From contig NZ_JAHCMB010000231.1 in assembly GCF_019904155.1 (NCBI RefSeq), forward strand, positions 332 through 39,482: a stretch of DNA of 39,151 nt, read 5' to 3'. Below the pieces are notes generated by a model. That model saw nothing but the letters and a program-made list of their open reading frames with translations. It was not told the DNA's origin and did not search any database. Origin of the DNA: Paenibacillus sinensis (GTDB lineage Bacteria > Bacillota > Bacilli > Paenibacillales > Paenibacillaceae). Each line of letters starts with the position of its first letter. Within the stretch, counting starts at the first letter, position 1. The position numbers and the translations under genes are program-made. Shown here in pieces: positions 16,481 to 23,810 of this stretch.

Positions 16481-16768
16481 GTGCTGTTAACTGATGGAGA
16501 ACTGCAGGAGCAGGTAAGCAAACTGGATGGCTGGAAGCTTGAAGACGGGGCCATGGTGCGCAAATATATGTTCAGCGATTTTATGAAGGGGATTGCCTTC
16601 GTGGATGAAGTAGCCGCTATTTCGGAAGCCTTCACCCATCATCCGCATATTACCATCGACTACAAAACAGTTACTCTGCGTCTGTCCACAGGCGAAGAAG
16701 GCGGGATTACCGCGCTCGACATCCGGGAAGCCCATGAGTTTAATGAGGCATTCGAGAAGACACGGTAA
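16481..16768 (+). CDS. phhB: Pterin-4a-carbinolamine dehydratase
   Basis: This enzyme (PCD/DCoH family) dehydrates 4a-hydroxytetrahydrobiopterin, regenerating the pterin cofactor of aromatic amino acid hydroxylases. In many bacteria its wider role is unclear. The 95-residue product has the family signature: HHPHITIDY (about 59-67), then VTLRLST and GGITALD with the conserved spacing. The start is the GTG at 16481 with AAGGGAGG 10 bases upstream. The longer frame from 16421 would add about 20 residues of non-family sequence. No aromatic hydroxylase gene lies in the window. Confidence 0.9.
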   Translation: MLLTDGELQEQVSKLDGWKLEDGAMVRKYMFSDFMKGIAFVDEVAAISEAFTHHPHITIDYKTVTLRLSTGEEGGITALDIREAHEFNEAFEKTR

Positions 16769-16818
16769 GACTGGTATCCGAAAGCTCAGTAATCGTGAGA
16801 CACCAGATACAGCATTAC

Positions 16819-16876
16819 AAATACGCCTTCTTCCGCTGAAGCCGCGAGGCTGCAGGGTAGAAGGCGTATTTCTATT
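16819..16876. terminator. Bidirectional terminator between phhB and the GNAT gene
   Basis: A 13-bp perfect stem (16819-16831 with 16859-16871) encloses a GCC-GCGA-GGC mini-hairpin. T-rich flanks on both sides suit both convergent genes. Confidence 0.85.
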
Positions 16877-16947
16877 TCTACTGCAACGCACCAGCCAGAC
16901 ACCCTTTTAATGAAGGAAGGCTGTTAGGAAAACTCCGCTATTTATCT

Positions 16948-17451
16948 TCAGGCTCGCGATTTATCGTAAACCATGCAATAAAACGGCTTAACTCCGGTTG
17001 GTGTCCGGCGCTCGTACGCATCGGTAATCGTGAAGCCGGCCTTCCGGTAAGCACGGATCGCTCTCTGGTTCCAGGTGAGAACCTCCAGGTCGATTTCCCG
17101 CCGGGGATACCGCTTGCGGGCTTCCTCGATGATCGCTCCGACGAACAGATGCCCAGTACCCTGCCCGCAAAGCTCGGGATGCATGCCGAGTCCCAGTCTT
17201 ACTGTGCGGACCTCGCCTTCTATAGGAAACAACTGGGCAAAGCCGCAAAGCTCGTCATTCTGATTCATAATCGAAACATACTGCTCCCGGCGGATGCGCG
17301 GATCACCGAATTCGATGCCGAGCGCTTCCATCTGTTCCCAGGAAAGCCATCCGTAAATGTTGTAAGGTGCCTTGTAATGCCAGGTGCAGATCTCCTTGGC
17401 ATGCGCAGCTGTCATAGGGACAGCGTGAAAAATAACGGGTGAGCTAATCAT
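16948..17451 (-). CDS. GNAT N-acetyltransferase
   Basis: The 167-residue product has the GNAT fold. The acetyl-CoA loop region LGLGMHPELCGQGTGHLFVGAI is near its middle (R/Q-x-x-G-x-G/A variant with QGTG). A C-terminal WNQRAIRAYRKAGF is the usual motif B of ribosomal-protein-type acetyltransferases. The substrate cannot be told. The start is set at the ATG at 17451 because AAAAGGAGG lies 11 bases before it. The TTG at 17475 lies upstream of that ribosome site and would be translated only with a different one. The gene is single and convergent with phhB. Confidence 0.82.
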   Translation of the reverse strand: MISSPVIFHAVPMTAAHAKEICTWHYKAPYNIYGWLSWEQMEALGIEFGDPRIRREQYVSIMNQNDELCGFAQLFPIEGEVRTVRLGLGMHPELCGQGTGHLFVGAIIEEARKRYPRREIDLEVLTWNQRAIRAYRKAGFTITDAYERRTPTGVKPFYCMVYDKSRA

Positions 17452-17677
17452 AAGTTCAGCGGCCTCCTTTTCCAAGAATTAAGACCCTCTGATTCTGACC
17501 TTTATTAAATTATATACAAAAAGGGCTAAATCGACGCAAAAACTTTCAGCAGCACCCATACCCGAATTCCCGCCCCCAAATTCCCCTAAATTTCCCGTTT
17601 CCTATTATATGGGGTGTTTGACAAATTTCGAACGGGGTAAATGGTAAGTAAGACGGACGAAATGGCGTATAACGGAT

Positions 17678-17708
17678 AAAAACCCCTGCGGTCAGAGACC
17701 GGCAGGGG
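17678..17708 (-). terminator. Terminator of the first NlpC/P60 gene
   Basis: CCCCTGC/GCAGGGG (17683-17689 with 17702-17708) with inner GGTC/GACC and one bulge is followed on the minus strand by TTTTT. The other 170 bases up to 17475 contain no gene that I can support. Confidence 0.85.
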
Positions 17709-17737
17709 CAAAGATTCTACATTAAAGTTCCATTGCA

Positions 17738-18229
17738 TTATTGAACGTTATCATCATCTTGCGTATCGACGGCAGCCGCTTGGTACTTGCTGCTGCTCAT
17801 GATGCGCTTGGCGCCGACATAGCGGTTCACATAGTAGCTGTCACTCAGTGAGGTAATGATAACGCCTCTGGAGGTGGAAGCATGGGCGAATTTACCGTCG
17901 CCGACATAGATGCCGACATGGGATACGCCTTTTCCGCTGGTGTTGAAGAACACCAGATCCCCCGCGCGCAGGTCGCTGCGGGATACTGCATCGCCCATCT
18001 GGTATTGAGAGCCGGATTGATGCGGCAGGTTAACGCCGATTTGGTTGAACACGTACATGGTAAATCCGGAACAATCAAATCCGCTTGTCGTTGTGCCGCC
18101 GGAAACATATTTGGTTCCGATCGCGCTGTCGATTACCTTATCCATCTTGGAATCGGCAAGTGCGCTGCCAGCTCCAATTGTTAGAACGATGGAGAAACTG
18201 AGGAATGCTGCCGCCAACTTCTTCTTCAA
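17738..18229 (-). CDS. Secreted NlpC/P60 cell-wall hydrolase, copy 1
   Basis: The 163-residue exported protein is a minimal NlpC/P60 cysteine peptidase, a family that cuts the D-gamma-glutamyl-diaminopimelate bond in wall peptides. It has a signal peptide ending near residue 25 (ALA-DS) and no separate wall-binding domain. The catalytic set is C53 (FDCSGF), H104 (SHVGIYVG) and H116 (KFAHAS). The C-terminus (about 150-163) is a short acidic tail. The start is a TTG with GGAAGGAG 9 bases upstream. A c-di-AMP riboswitch ends about 20 bases before the start. It is a paralogue of the next gene, sharing much of the mature domain. Confidence 0.93.
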   Translation of the reverse strand: MKKKLAAAFLSFSIVLTIGAGSALADSKMDKVIDSAIGTKYVSGGTTTSGFDCSGFTMYVFNQIGVNLPHQSGSQYQMGDAVSRSDLRAGDLVFFNTSGKGVSHVGIYVGDGKFAHASTSRGVIITSLSDSYYVNRYVGAKRIMSSSKYQAAAVDTQDDDNVQ

Positions 18230-18248
18230 ACGAATGGACTCCTTCCAA

Positions 18249-18374
18249 TGCCTGCGAGGTTAGCTTAAGGGTTCGGTAGAAGGTCCCCTATGACCTCTCA
18301 CTAAATTTAGGAGGTCAATTCACCCAAAGATGGTTCCCCCGCTTCCCTGCTTCAGGGAACTCGGCACCTACTGT
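18249..18374 (-). ncRNA. Cyclic di-AMP riboswitch (ydaO-yuaA type), copy 1
   Basis: Read on the minus strand, the leader carries the ydaO consensus blocks in order: GGTGCC, GCGGGGGAACCA, GGGTGAATTGACC, AGGGGACCTTCTACCGAACC and TTAAGCTAACC, ending GCAGGCAT. This class senses c-di-AMP and usually turns expression off. Only about 20 bases separate the aptamer from the start codon and no terminator hairpin lies between, so control of ribosome access is likely. A TATAAA on the minus strand (18394-18389) is a possible -10. The 330 bases from 18375 to 18707 are AT-rich and otherwise empty. Confidence 0.93.
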
Positions 18375-18707
18375 AATGGTGGTTTCGATTTATAACGATT
18401 CATTCGTAACAAAAAAATCGCGAAAACGTTAATATTCATTACAAAAATGTTACTATGATTTCATTGCGATTATTGTAACAAACCTTTAGCCGCTTGGCAA
18501 TCATTTTGTACATAGCCACAGTCGTTTTTATAACGCTTTCATTTAGGCGGTTGCCTATAGATATCTCCAAAACCCGTGAATTCTCTGGCTTTGTACAATC
18601 TTGAGAACCGACAAAAAAATTTATTTTTCATTTCTGAAGAAGGTTGTTTCATGGCAGATTATCCGGTGTATATTTACCTTAAATTAGGAAAAAGTTGAAT
18701 CATAAAA

Positions 18708-18745
18708 GAAAAACCCGGAATTGATCGGAGAAATCAGGTCCGGGT
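18708..18745 (-). terminator. Terminator of the second NlpC/P60 gene
   Basis: ACCCGGA/TCCGGGT (18713-18719 with 18739-18745), with an inner TGAT/ATCA pair, is followed on the minus strand by TTTTTC. The two hydrolase genes are therefore separate transcription units. Confidence 0.85.
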
Positions 18746-18764
18746 GGTTAATGATTACAAATAA

Positions 18765-19247
18765 TCAATCGTATGCGACAGATTGGTAATCGTTCTTGCT
18801 CATGACGCGCTTGGCGCCAACATAGCGGCTGGCCCAGTAAGACTGGCTCAGTGAGCTGATTGTAACACCGTGCGAGGAAGACGAGTTGGCGAATTTGCCG
18901 TTGCCGACATAAATACCAACGTGGGAGACGCCTCTTCCTGTCGTATTAAAGAAGACGAGATCGCCGGAGCGAAGTTGACTGCGCGATACGGAGGATCCCA
19001 CATTGTACTGCGCTTGAGAAGTGCGGGGAAGCGAAAGTCCGAGCTTCGTGAAGACATATTTGGTATAACCCGAGCAGTCAAAGCCGGCCGTTGTTGTGCC
19101 GCCGGTTTTATAGGAGATTCCGATTGTTTTAGAAATAACAGTATCCATCTTGGAGTCTGCGAAAGCGCTTCCGGTACCTAATGTGAAAGCCATCACAACA
19201 CCCAACGCAGCGGCTGCGATTTTCTTCTTGATCGATTGACCTTTCAA
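18765..19247 (-). CDS. Secreted NlpC/P60 cell-wall hydrolase, copy 2
   Basis: The 160-residue product is a paralogue of the gene at 17738. Both have the same layout: signal peptide (cleaved near residue 30, AFA-DS), SKMDTVI... start of the mature part, and one NlpC/P60 domain with no wall-binding module. The catalytic cysteine is C58 (FDCSGY) and the histidine H109 (SHVGIYVG). The third, polar position is N121 (KFANSS) where copy 1 has histidine; NlpC/P60 enzymes tolerate His, Asn or Gln here, so activity is likely. The TTG start has GGAAGGAG 9 bases upstream, the same layout as copy 1, behind a second c-di-AMP riboswitch. It arose by duplication together with its leader. Confidence 0.93.
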   Translation of the reverse strand: MKGQSIKKKIAAAALGVVMAFTLGTGSAFADSKMDTVISKTIGISYKTGGTTTAGFDCSGYTKYVFTKLGLSLPRTSQAQYNVGSSVSRSQLRSGDLVFFNTTGRGVSHVGIYVGNGKFANSSSSHGVTISSLSQSYWASRYVGAKRVMSKNDYQSVAYD

Positions 19248-19266
19248 TGTGAAGTTCTCCTTCCAA

Positions 19267-19397
19267 ATGCCTGCGTGGTTAGCTTAAGGATTCGGTTTGA
19301 AGGTTCCCTATGACCCCTCTGTTACGAGATCAATTCACCCAAAGAAATGGTTCCCCCGCTCCCCGGTGCCCAGGGATTTGGCTTGTTGTGCACCTCA
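19267..19397 (-). ncRNA. Cyclic di-AMP riboswitch (ydaO-yuaA type), copy 2
   Basis: The minus strand shows the same ordered blocks as copy 1: GGTGC, GAGCGGGGGAACCA, GGGTGAATTGA, AGGGAACCTTCAAACCGAATCC and TTAAGCTAACC, ending CGCAGGCAT. The start of the aptamer coincides with the predicted transcription start. As in copy 1, the aptamer stops about 20 bases before the start codon with no terminator between. Confidence 0.93.
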
Positions 19398-19403
19398 ATA
19401 TGA

Positions 19404-19432
19404 ATTCGACGTTATAATACAATGGTCGTCAA
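19404..19432 (-). promoter_or_regulatory. Promoter of the second NlpC/P60 unit
   Basis: On the minus strand TTGACG (19432-19427), a 17-base spacer and TCGAAT (19409-19404) predict a start near 19397, exactly where the riboswitch begins. The -10 matches only 4 of 6 positions. Confidence 0.45.
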
Positions 19433-19558
19433 AATAACTTATCTTTTTAAAAGATTACAAACTTGTTACCCTCAACACAAGCCTCATTGTAGCAGAGGTT
19501 TTCTCGTTTGGCAAATCCTTTTCGTCCGAGGAAGAGATTGGAGAGAGGGAAATCAAAG

Positions 19559-19598
19559 AAGAGTTCAGATTCCCGTCAAGGATTCTGAACTCTTTTTA
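19559..19598. terminator. Terminator downstream of the membrane protein gene
   Basis: An 11-bp stem (19559-19569 with 19584-19594) has T runs on its plus-strand side and a weaker T-rich flank on the minus side. No plus-strand gene precedes it, so it probably ends the minus-strand transcript of 19638-22490. Confidence 0.75.
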
Positions 19599-19637
19599 TT
19601 GGAAAATAGCATAAATGAAAGGGTTTTCCAGAGGGGT

Positions 19638-20468
19638 TCAAGAGGATAATCGTTCTCCACGCCAAGTATGATATTGAGAGGCAAGTCCCCACAGGCCGAA
19701 TACGAGCGAGGGCAGGGGAGCAAGCTGTCTGATAAGCAGGGCGGGGAAGCCCGGGAACAGCAGGCCCGCGGCGGCGCTGATCGCAACGACGAGCAGGATT
19801 CCGCCGCCCATTAGAATTCCGATGCCGGCCGCGGAGGGGAACCGGCGAAGGGCGGTAAGCAGGGACGGCAGGATACCGGTCTCTCCGGTGTATCCGAACT
19901 GCATGTACAGCAGCAGCAGCCGGATCAGCCACACATATAACAACCAGACCAGGAAGGCGGAAATGGCCTTGACCAGGAGTGCTGATCCGCTTGGAGAAGT
20001 GTGAAGAAGCCGCAAGCCTGCAGGGAGCAGCCAGTACAGAGGGAGAAGGGTGAGTATCCATTCGATCACGCTGAAGAGCAGGATCGGCAGCCCGTACTTC
20101 TTCATGCCGGGAAAAAAGAATAGACCCCGTTCTCCGCGGCTCTCCTGATGCAGCTCATACAACAGCCCCGCACGAATGAAAGGCGTAAGGAGCAGGCGGA
20201 CGGCAGCCAGAATCAGCAAGGTCCACAACCAGCGCATCACGGCCGGGTCATGGATCAGACCGAGTTGGGCCTCCACCGAGTACAGCAGTCGGCTGGACGC
20301 GCTGCCTCCGGCATTCTCCGAAGGGTAGCGCAGCAGGGCCGGTACGACCGCCGATCTTATGAAGCGGTACAGGCAGTATCCCCAGAGCAGCCGGTAGAGA
20401 AACAGCAGAATCAGGATATAGAGCTGCTCTTTTACGCTTTTCCAGCCACAGGCGATCCAGTTTCTCAT
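19638..20468 (-). CDS. Polytopic membrane protein of unknown function
   Basis: The 276-residue product is very hydrophobic, with about six likely membrane segments: around 14-35, 80-100, 125-150, 163-190, 212-238 and 243-262. It has no catalytic motif that I recognise. A short soluble loop (about 45-75) separates the first two segments. Its ATG lies 9 bases after the stop of the M1 metallopeptidase gene, and its ribosome site (GGTGAGGTGA) includes the last codons of that gene. The two are therefore one operon with probable translational coupling. This suggests that the two products work together at the membrane, but the role is not known. Confidence 0.75.
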   Translation of the reverse strand: MRNWIACGWKSVKEQLYILILLFLYRLLWGYCLYRFIRSAVVPALLRYPSENAGGSASSRLLYSVEAQLGLIHDPAVMRWLWTLLILAAVRLLLTPFIRAGLLYELHQESRGERGLFFFPGMKKYGLPILLFSVIEWILTLLPLYWLLPAGLRLLHTSPSGSALLVKAISAFLVWLLYVWLIRLLLLYMQFGYTGETGILPSLLTALRRFPSAAGIGILMGGGILLVVAISAAAGLLFPGFPALLIRQLAPLPSLVFGLWGLASQYHTWRGERLSS

Positions 20469-20477
20469 GACTTCACC

Positions 20478-22490
20478 TCACCATCCATAAATTCCGAGCA
20501 CAGCTTCAAGTATGTTCGCCAAGCTAAGCGTCCAGCGGGAGACGGCAGCCGTCGGAAGTGACGCCTTCCGGAAATTGTTCATATGCTTCGTCTCAAGCAC
20601 AACATTATGGCCGGGATCGATCTCGGCCGAGAGCAGGGGAGACGCCGAGACGATCTTGAACGAAGTGCGGCTTCCCTGGCCGTCCCAATTTTTGATTACC
20701 GCATGTCCGTCCTGGAAGGTGAACTTGATGCTGACCCCGGGATAGAAGCTCCCTTTGTTGGCGACGGTGACTATGGACTCGCTGTTCCCGGATTTGTCGC
20801 GTGATACCGTAATGTTCTCCACAGCGAAGTCGGGAGCGCCCTGTCCGTAGACATACCGGTCAAAGTAATCCTGCCAGGATTTGCGGGTCACCTTTTCCAC
20901 GATTTTTTGAAAATCGGCGGTGGACGGATGGCGGAAACGGTAGGTACGCGCATAGGTGGACATGATCATGTCCATCGTCTTCGAGCCGACCTGATGTTCG
21001 ATATCCTTAAGCACCAGCTTGCCCCGGATATAGACATTCTGGGTATAGGCGTCCGAGCTGCCATATTTCCAGGCGTCCAGCGTCAGCGGCTTGGGCGACG
21101 TCACGAGGCTGGCCTGCAGCGGAAGGTTGGGGAACAGCCCGTACTCCTGCCCCATCAGGCGGTCCTCGGCGTAGGAGGTGAAGCTCTCATCAAGCCAGGC
21201 CTCTTCAAATTCGTTGCTGGCCACCATGCCGTAGAAAAACTGATGGCCGATCTCATGGATGACGGTCCGCTCCAGTGATGTGTCGGGATTGCTGCTCTCG
21301 GCCCCGAACGCGGTGATGAGTGTCGGATATTCCATCCCCCCTGCGCCGTTGCCTGACAGTGGAGGGACGACGATGGACAGAGTCGTGTAGGGATAGGGGC
21401 CGTACCACTTGCTGAAGGCGCTCAGTGCGGCCTCCGCCGCCTGGAAATAGCGCTCCTTAAGGTCTTTGTGCAGCGGGTCGAGGTACAGCTTGATTTTGAC
21501 CCCCGGAACTTCGGGCGAAGAGAAGGCCTCCTCGGCGTAGACAAAATCCGGAGAAGCGGACCAGGCGAAATCATGAACATCGTCGGCATAGAACTGGTAT
21601 ACTTTGCGTCCGCCGGATATTTTGGGATTCTTGACCGCGAAACCCGTAGCGGCGACGGTATAATCGGCGGGTACGGAAATGGCCACGCTGTAAATGCCGA
21701 AATCGCTGTAAAATTCGGAATTGCCGTGATACTGGTGCAGGTTCCAGCCTTCTTCCTTGGCTCCGCGTGTGCCGGCAGGCTCATATACGCTGATCTTGGG
21801 GAACCACTGACCCGCCATGACGAAGCGGCCCGATTGGCCCATGCGGGCAAAGATTTGGGGCAGTGCGACCTGGAACTGGAGCTTCAGCGTCACGCTCTCT
21901 CCGCCGTTCACCGGCTGGGGAAGATGGATTTTGACAAGCGTGCGGTCGTTCGCATTGCCGTCATCGGGGCGGACATACTGCATCCGGTGGAGCAGTGAGA
22001 CTCCGGTCTCCGTACGGACGTCGGTGAGGGTCATGGAGCCGAAGCCGTTCTCGGGCATGGTGTCGCCGCGCAGCTTGCCTCCCGATTCGGCCATGAAGGT
22101 TGTGTCCTTCGAGCTGAAAGCGTTCGGATAGAGATGGAAGTACAGGTCGCTAACCGGATTCTTGCCGGGATGCGTCCAGGTTACCGTCTCGGTCGCAGTC
22201 ACGGTGCTTGCATCGTCCGACAGCTCCGCCCCGATATGGTATTCGGTAACCCGCCGGCTTAGGGCCGGAGCAGATGCGGGAGGCTGCGCCTCGGGCAGAG
22301 TGGACTTGGCAGCCGCCTCCTGGCGGGAGCCGGAGGGGGACTTGGCCGTTTCGGGCGCAGAGACAGGCTGTGCCGCAGGTTCTAGTCCGGTCTGGGATGA
22401 TGATGGCGGCGCCCATAGGCCCGTCCCGAGCAGAAGGCAGAGGGCGGCCGGAACGGCGATAAATAAGGTGGTGCGGAATCGTCGCTTCAT
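20478..22490 (-). CDS. Exported M1 family zinc metallopeptidase
   Basis: The 670-residue protein is a gluzincin of the M1 aminopeptidase clan. A signal peptide or N-terminal anchor (about 8-27) is followed by a Pro/Ala/Ser-rich linker (about 30-78) and a beta-rich N-terminal domain. The catalytic domain has GGMEYP (about 384-389, equivalent to the GxMEN exopeptidase motif), HEIGH with zinc ligands H412 and H416 and catalytic E413, and the third ligand E435 in WLDE, 18 residues on. The alpha-helical C-terminal regions of long M1 enzymes appear reduced. It probably trims peptides outside the cell. The ATG has GGGAGGA 9 bases upstream. It is coupled to the following membrane protein gene. Confidence 0.9.
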   Translation of the reverse strand: MKRRFRTTLFIAVPAALCLLLGTGLWAPPSSSQTGLEPAAQPVSAPETAKSPSGSRQEAAAKSTLPEAQPPASAPALSRRVTEYHIGAELSDDASTVTATETVTWTHPGKNPVSDLYFHLYPNAFSSKDTTFMAESGGKLRGDTMPENGFGSMTLTDVRTETGVSLLHRMQYVRPDDGNANDRTLVKIHLPQPVNGGESVTLKLQFQVALPQIFARMGQSGRFVMAGQWFPKISVYEPAGTRGAKEEGWNLHQYHGNSEFYSDFGIYSVAISVPADYTVAATGFAVKNPKISGGRKVYQFYADDVHDFAWSASPDFVYAEEAFSSPEVPGVKIKLYLDPLHKDLKERYFQAAEAALSAFSKWYGPYPYTTLSIVVPPLSGNGAGGMEYPTLITAFGAESSNPDTSLERTVIHEIGHQFFYGMVASNEFEEAWLDESFTSYAEDRLMGQEYGLFPNLPLQASLVTSPKPLTLDAWKYGSSDAYTQNVYIRGKLVLKDIEHQVGSKTMDMIMSTYARTYRFRHPSTADFQKIVEKVTRKSWQDYFDRYVYGQGAPDFAVENITVSRDKSGNSESIVTVANKGSFYPGVSIKFTFQDGHAVIKNWDGQGSRTSFKIVSASPLLSAEIDPGHNVVLETKHMNNFRKASLPTAAVSRWTLSLANILEAVLGIYGW

Positions 22491-22606
22491 AGAGTAATTC
22501 CTCCCGTGACAAGCTTCTACGGGATGTATATGTTGGCATCGGCCGTAATATTAGCTAAAATTAAACTGGGTTTGCCCGAAGCAAGAGGAAAGGGAGGGAG
22601 CGCGAT

Positions 22607-23119
22607 ATGAGCATGGAAGACAAGCAGCCGGAAGGCAAGAAGCAGATTGCTTTAAATATTGTGAACGCGAAGAGCAAGCATAAGGGTTTCGGAGCGGGCT
22701 CGATCGATCTGAACAACGTGTCTCCCGTCATTATTGACGACGGCGAAGCCGTAATCGATATCGGCGCGATGCATGCCAAGAGCAAGGTGGAACGCGGCAT
22801 CAAGTTCACCCCGAATCGGGAGGAAGCGCCCGGGGGAAGACAGGTCTGGGTGGTCTGGGTCGCTGTGGACCGGACACCGGAGGGCCAGCATTACGCAGGG
22901 CTTACCGCTTGCGAAATGTGGATTGACAGCGAAGCCAAGCGGGGATGGAAGATACTGGCCGATCATGTGAACAAGCTGGATCGGGCGCTGAAGCGGCGGA
23001 TTGACGTCACAGGGCTCGGCTCCAGGGAGAAAGCGGCGCTGAAATCGCTGCTCATGTCCCACAACGAAGACTGGTGGAATGGCTCGCCCGAGGAACTGAA
23101 GCAGGCTCTGGAGGCTTGA
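22607..23119 (+). CDS. ywhD: YwhD family protein
   Basis: The 170-residue product matches B. subtilis YwhD along its length: NVSPVIID, DIGAMHAKSKVERGIKF, WVVWVAVDRTPEG and HYAGLTACEM are the clearest blocks. The function of the family is unknown. It is soluble, with no signal peptide. The ATG at 22607 follows a purine-rich GGAGGGAG. In B. subtilis ywhD is beside ywhE/pbpG; here a PbpG-like gene lies about 3 kb further along, so the neighbourhood is partly conserved. The gene diverges from the M1 peptidase gene and ends in a strong terminator. Confidence 0.9.
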   Translation: MSMEDKQPEGKKQIALNIVNAKSKHKGFGAGSIDLNNVSPVIIDDGEAVIDIGAMHAKSKVERGIKFTPNREEAPGGRQVWVVWVAVDRTPEGQHYAGLTACEMWIDSEAKRGWKILADHVNKLDRALKRRIDVTGLGSREKAALKSLLMSHNEDWWNGSPEELKQALEA

Positions 23120-23140
23120 AACAGCATTCCCTGTAGACAC

Positions 23141-23188
23141 AAAGGCACCGCGGATTCCTTGATGATCAAGGAACGCGGTGCCTTTTTT
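23141..23188 (+). terminator. ywhD intrinsic terminator
   Basis: A long hairpin (GGCACCGCG/CGCGGTGCC, 23144-23152 with 23174-23182) contains an inner CCTTGATGATCAAGG element and is followed by six T. Confidence 0.9.
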
Positions 23189-23269
23189 GAAGGGAGGCGC
23201 ACTGGGGTGGAAGCCTGTCCGGCGCGCTCGCCTATGTATTGCGGGTACGTGTTCGTAGTCACGGCCGGG

Positions 23270-23749
23270 CTATCGGCCGCTTCCCAGCTTTCGCTTCAGC
23301 TGGCTGACTCTGGCCTGGCTGATGCCGAGAATTTCGGCCAGTTCCTTCTGGTTGGCTTCGGGATGCTCCTGTATCGTCTGCTCCAGCCGTTCGCGGAGCT
23401 CATCCGATTTGGTCCGTTTCCTGCCGCCGCCAAGGCTATCGGCCTCTGCGGACGAGGACTCTCCCTCATCAGGCTGAGCGGCCGGCGCATACGACTCGGG
23501 TCCCGGATTCGTCAGTTCGCTGAGACAGCGGCTGCAAATAAATTGATCCCTGAAATAGGTGACGTTGTCCAGACTTCTGCAGAAGGTGCATTCGGTCGAG
23601 GTGTATTTCCGCAATACGATGATATGATCGTCCAAAATAAAAAACTCGATAGGATCCCCGATTTCAATATTGCGTGTCATGCGGATTTCAACGGGAACTA
23701 CAATGCGTCCAAGGTTGTCTAAACTTCGGATCATGCCTGTATCCTTCAT
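23270..23749 (-). CDS. AbrB-type regulator with zinc-binding and HTH domains
   Basis: The 159-residue protein starts with an AbrB/SpoVT swapped-hairpin DNA-binding domain (about 3-50: TGMIRSLDNLGRIVVPVEIR). Next is a CxxC-x14-CxxC cluster (C54, C57, C72, C75) that probably binds zinc. A charged linker (about 85-118) leads to a C-terminal helix-turn-helix (about 134-155: NQKELAEILGISQARVSQLKRKL). Classic AbrB is about 95 residues and has neither of the latter parts. It is most likely a transcription regulator of the transition or sporulation type, but its targets are unknown. The start ATG has GAGGG upstream, and an extended -10 promoter lies about 45 bases before it. Confidence 0.85.
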   Translation of the reverse strand: MKDTGMIRSLDNLGRIVVPVEIRMTRNIEIGDPIEFFILDDHIIVLRKYTSTECTFCRSLDNVTYFRDQFICSRCLSELTNPGPESYAPAAQPDEGESSSAEADSLGGGRKRTKSDELRERLEQTIQEHPEANQKELAEILGISQARVSQLKRKLGSGR

Positions 23750-23793
23750 CCCATGTCCCTCATTTGCTTATTCGGATTTGGTTGTTTTTATTG

Positions 23794-23802
23794 ATTATAA
23801 CA
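23794..23802 (-). promoter_or_regulatory. Extended -10 promoter of the AbrB-type gene
   Basis: The minus strand reads TGT-TATAAT at 23802-23794, a perfect -10 with the extended TG. The -35 (TTATCT) is weak. It lies just past the stop of the stalk-domain gene. Confidence 0.55.
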
Positions 23803-23810
23803 GTAATTGG

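Noticed and set aside
18652..18699. 15-codon frame between the two NlpC/P60 units
   Set aside because: AGAAGG precedes an ATG, but nothing else supports translation.
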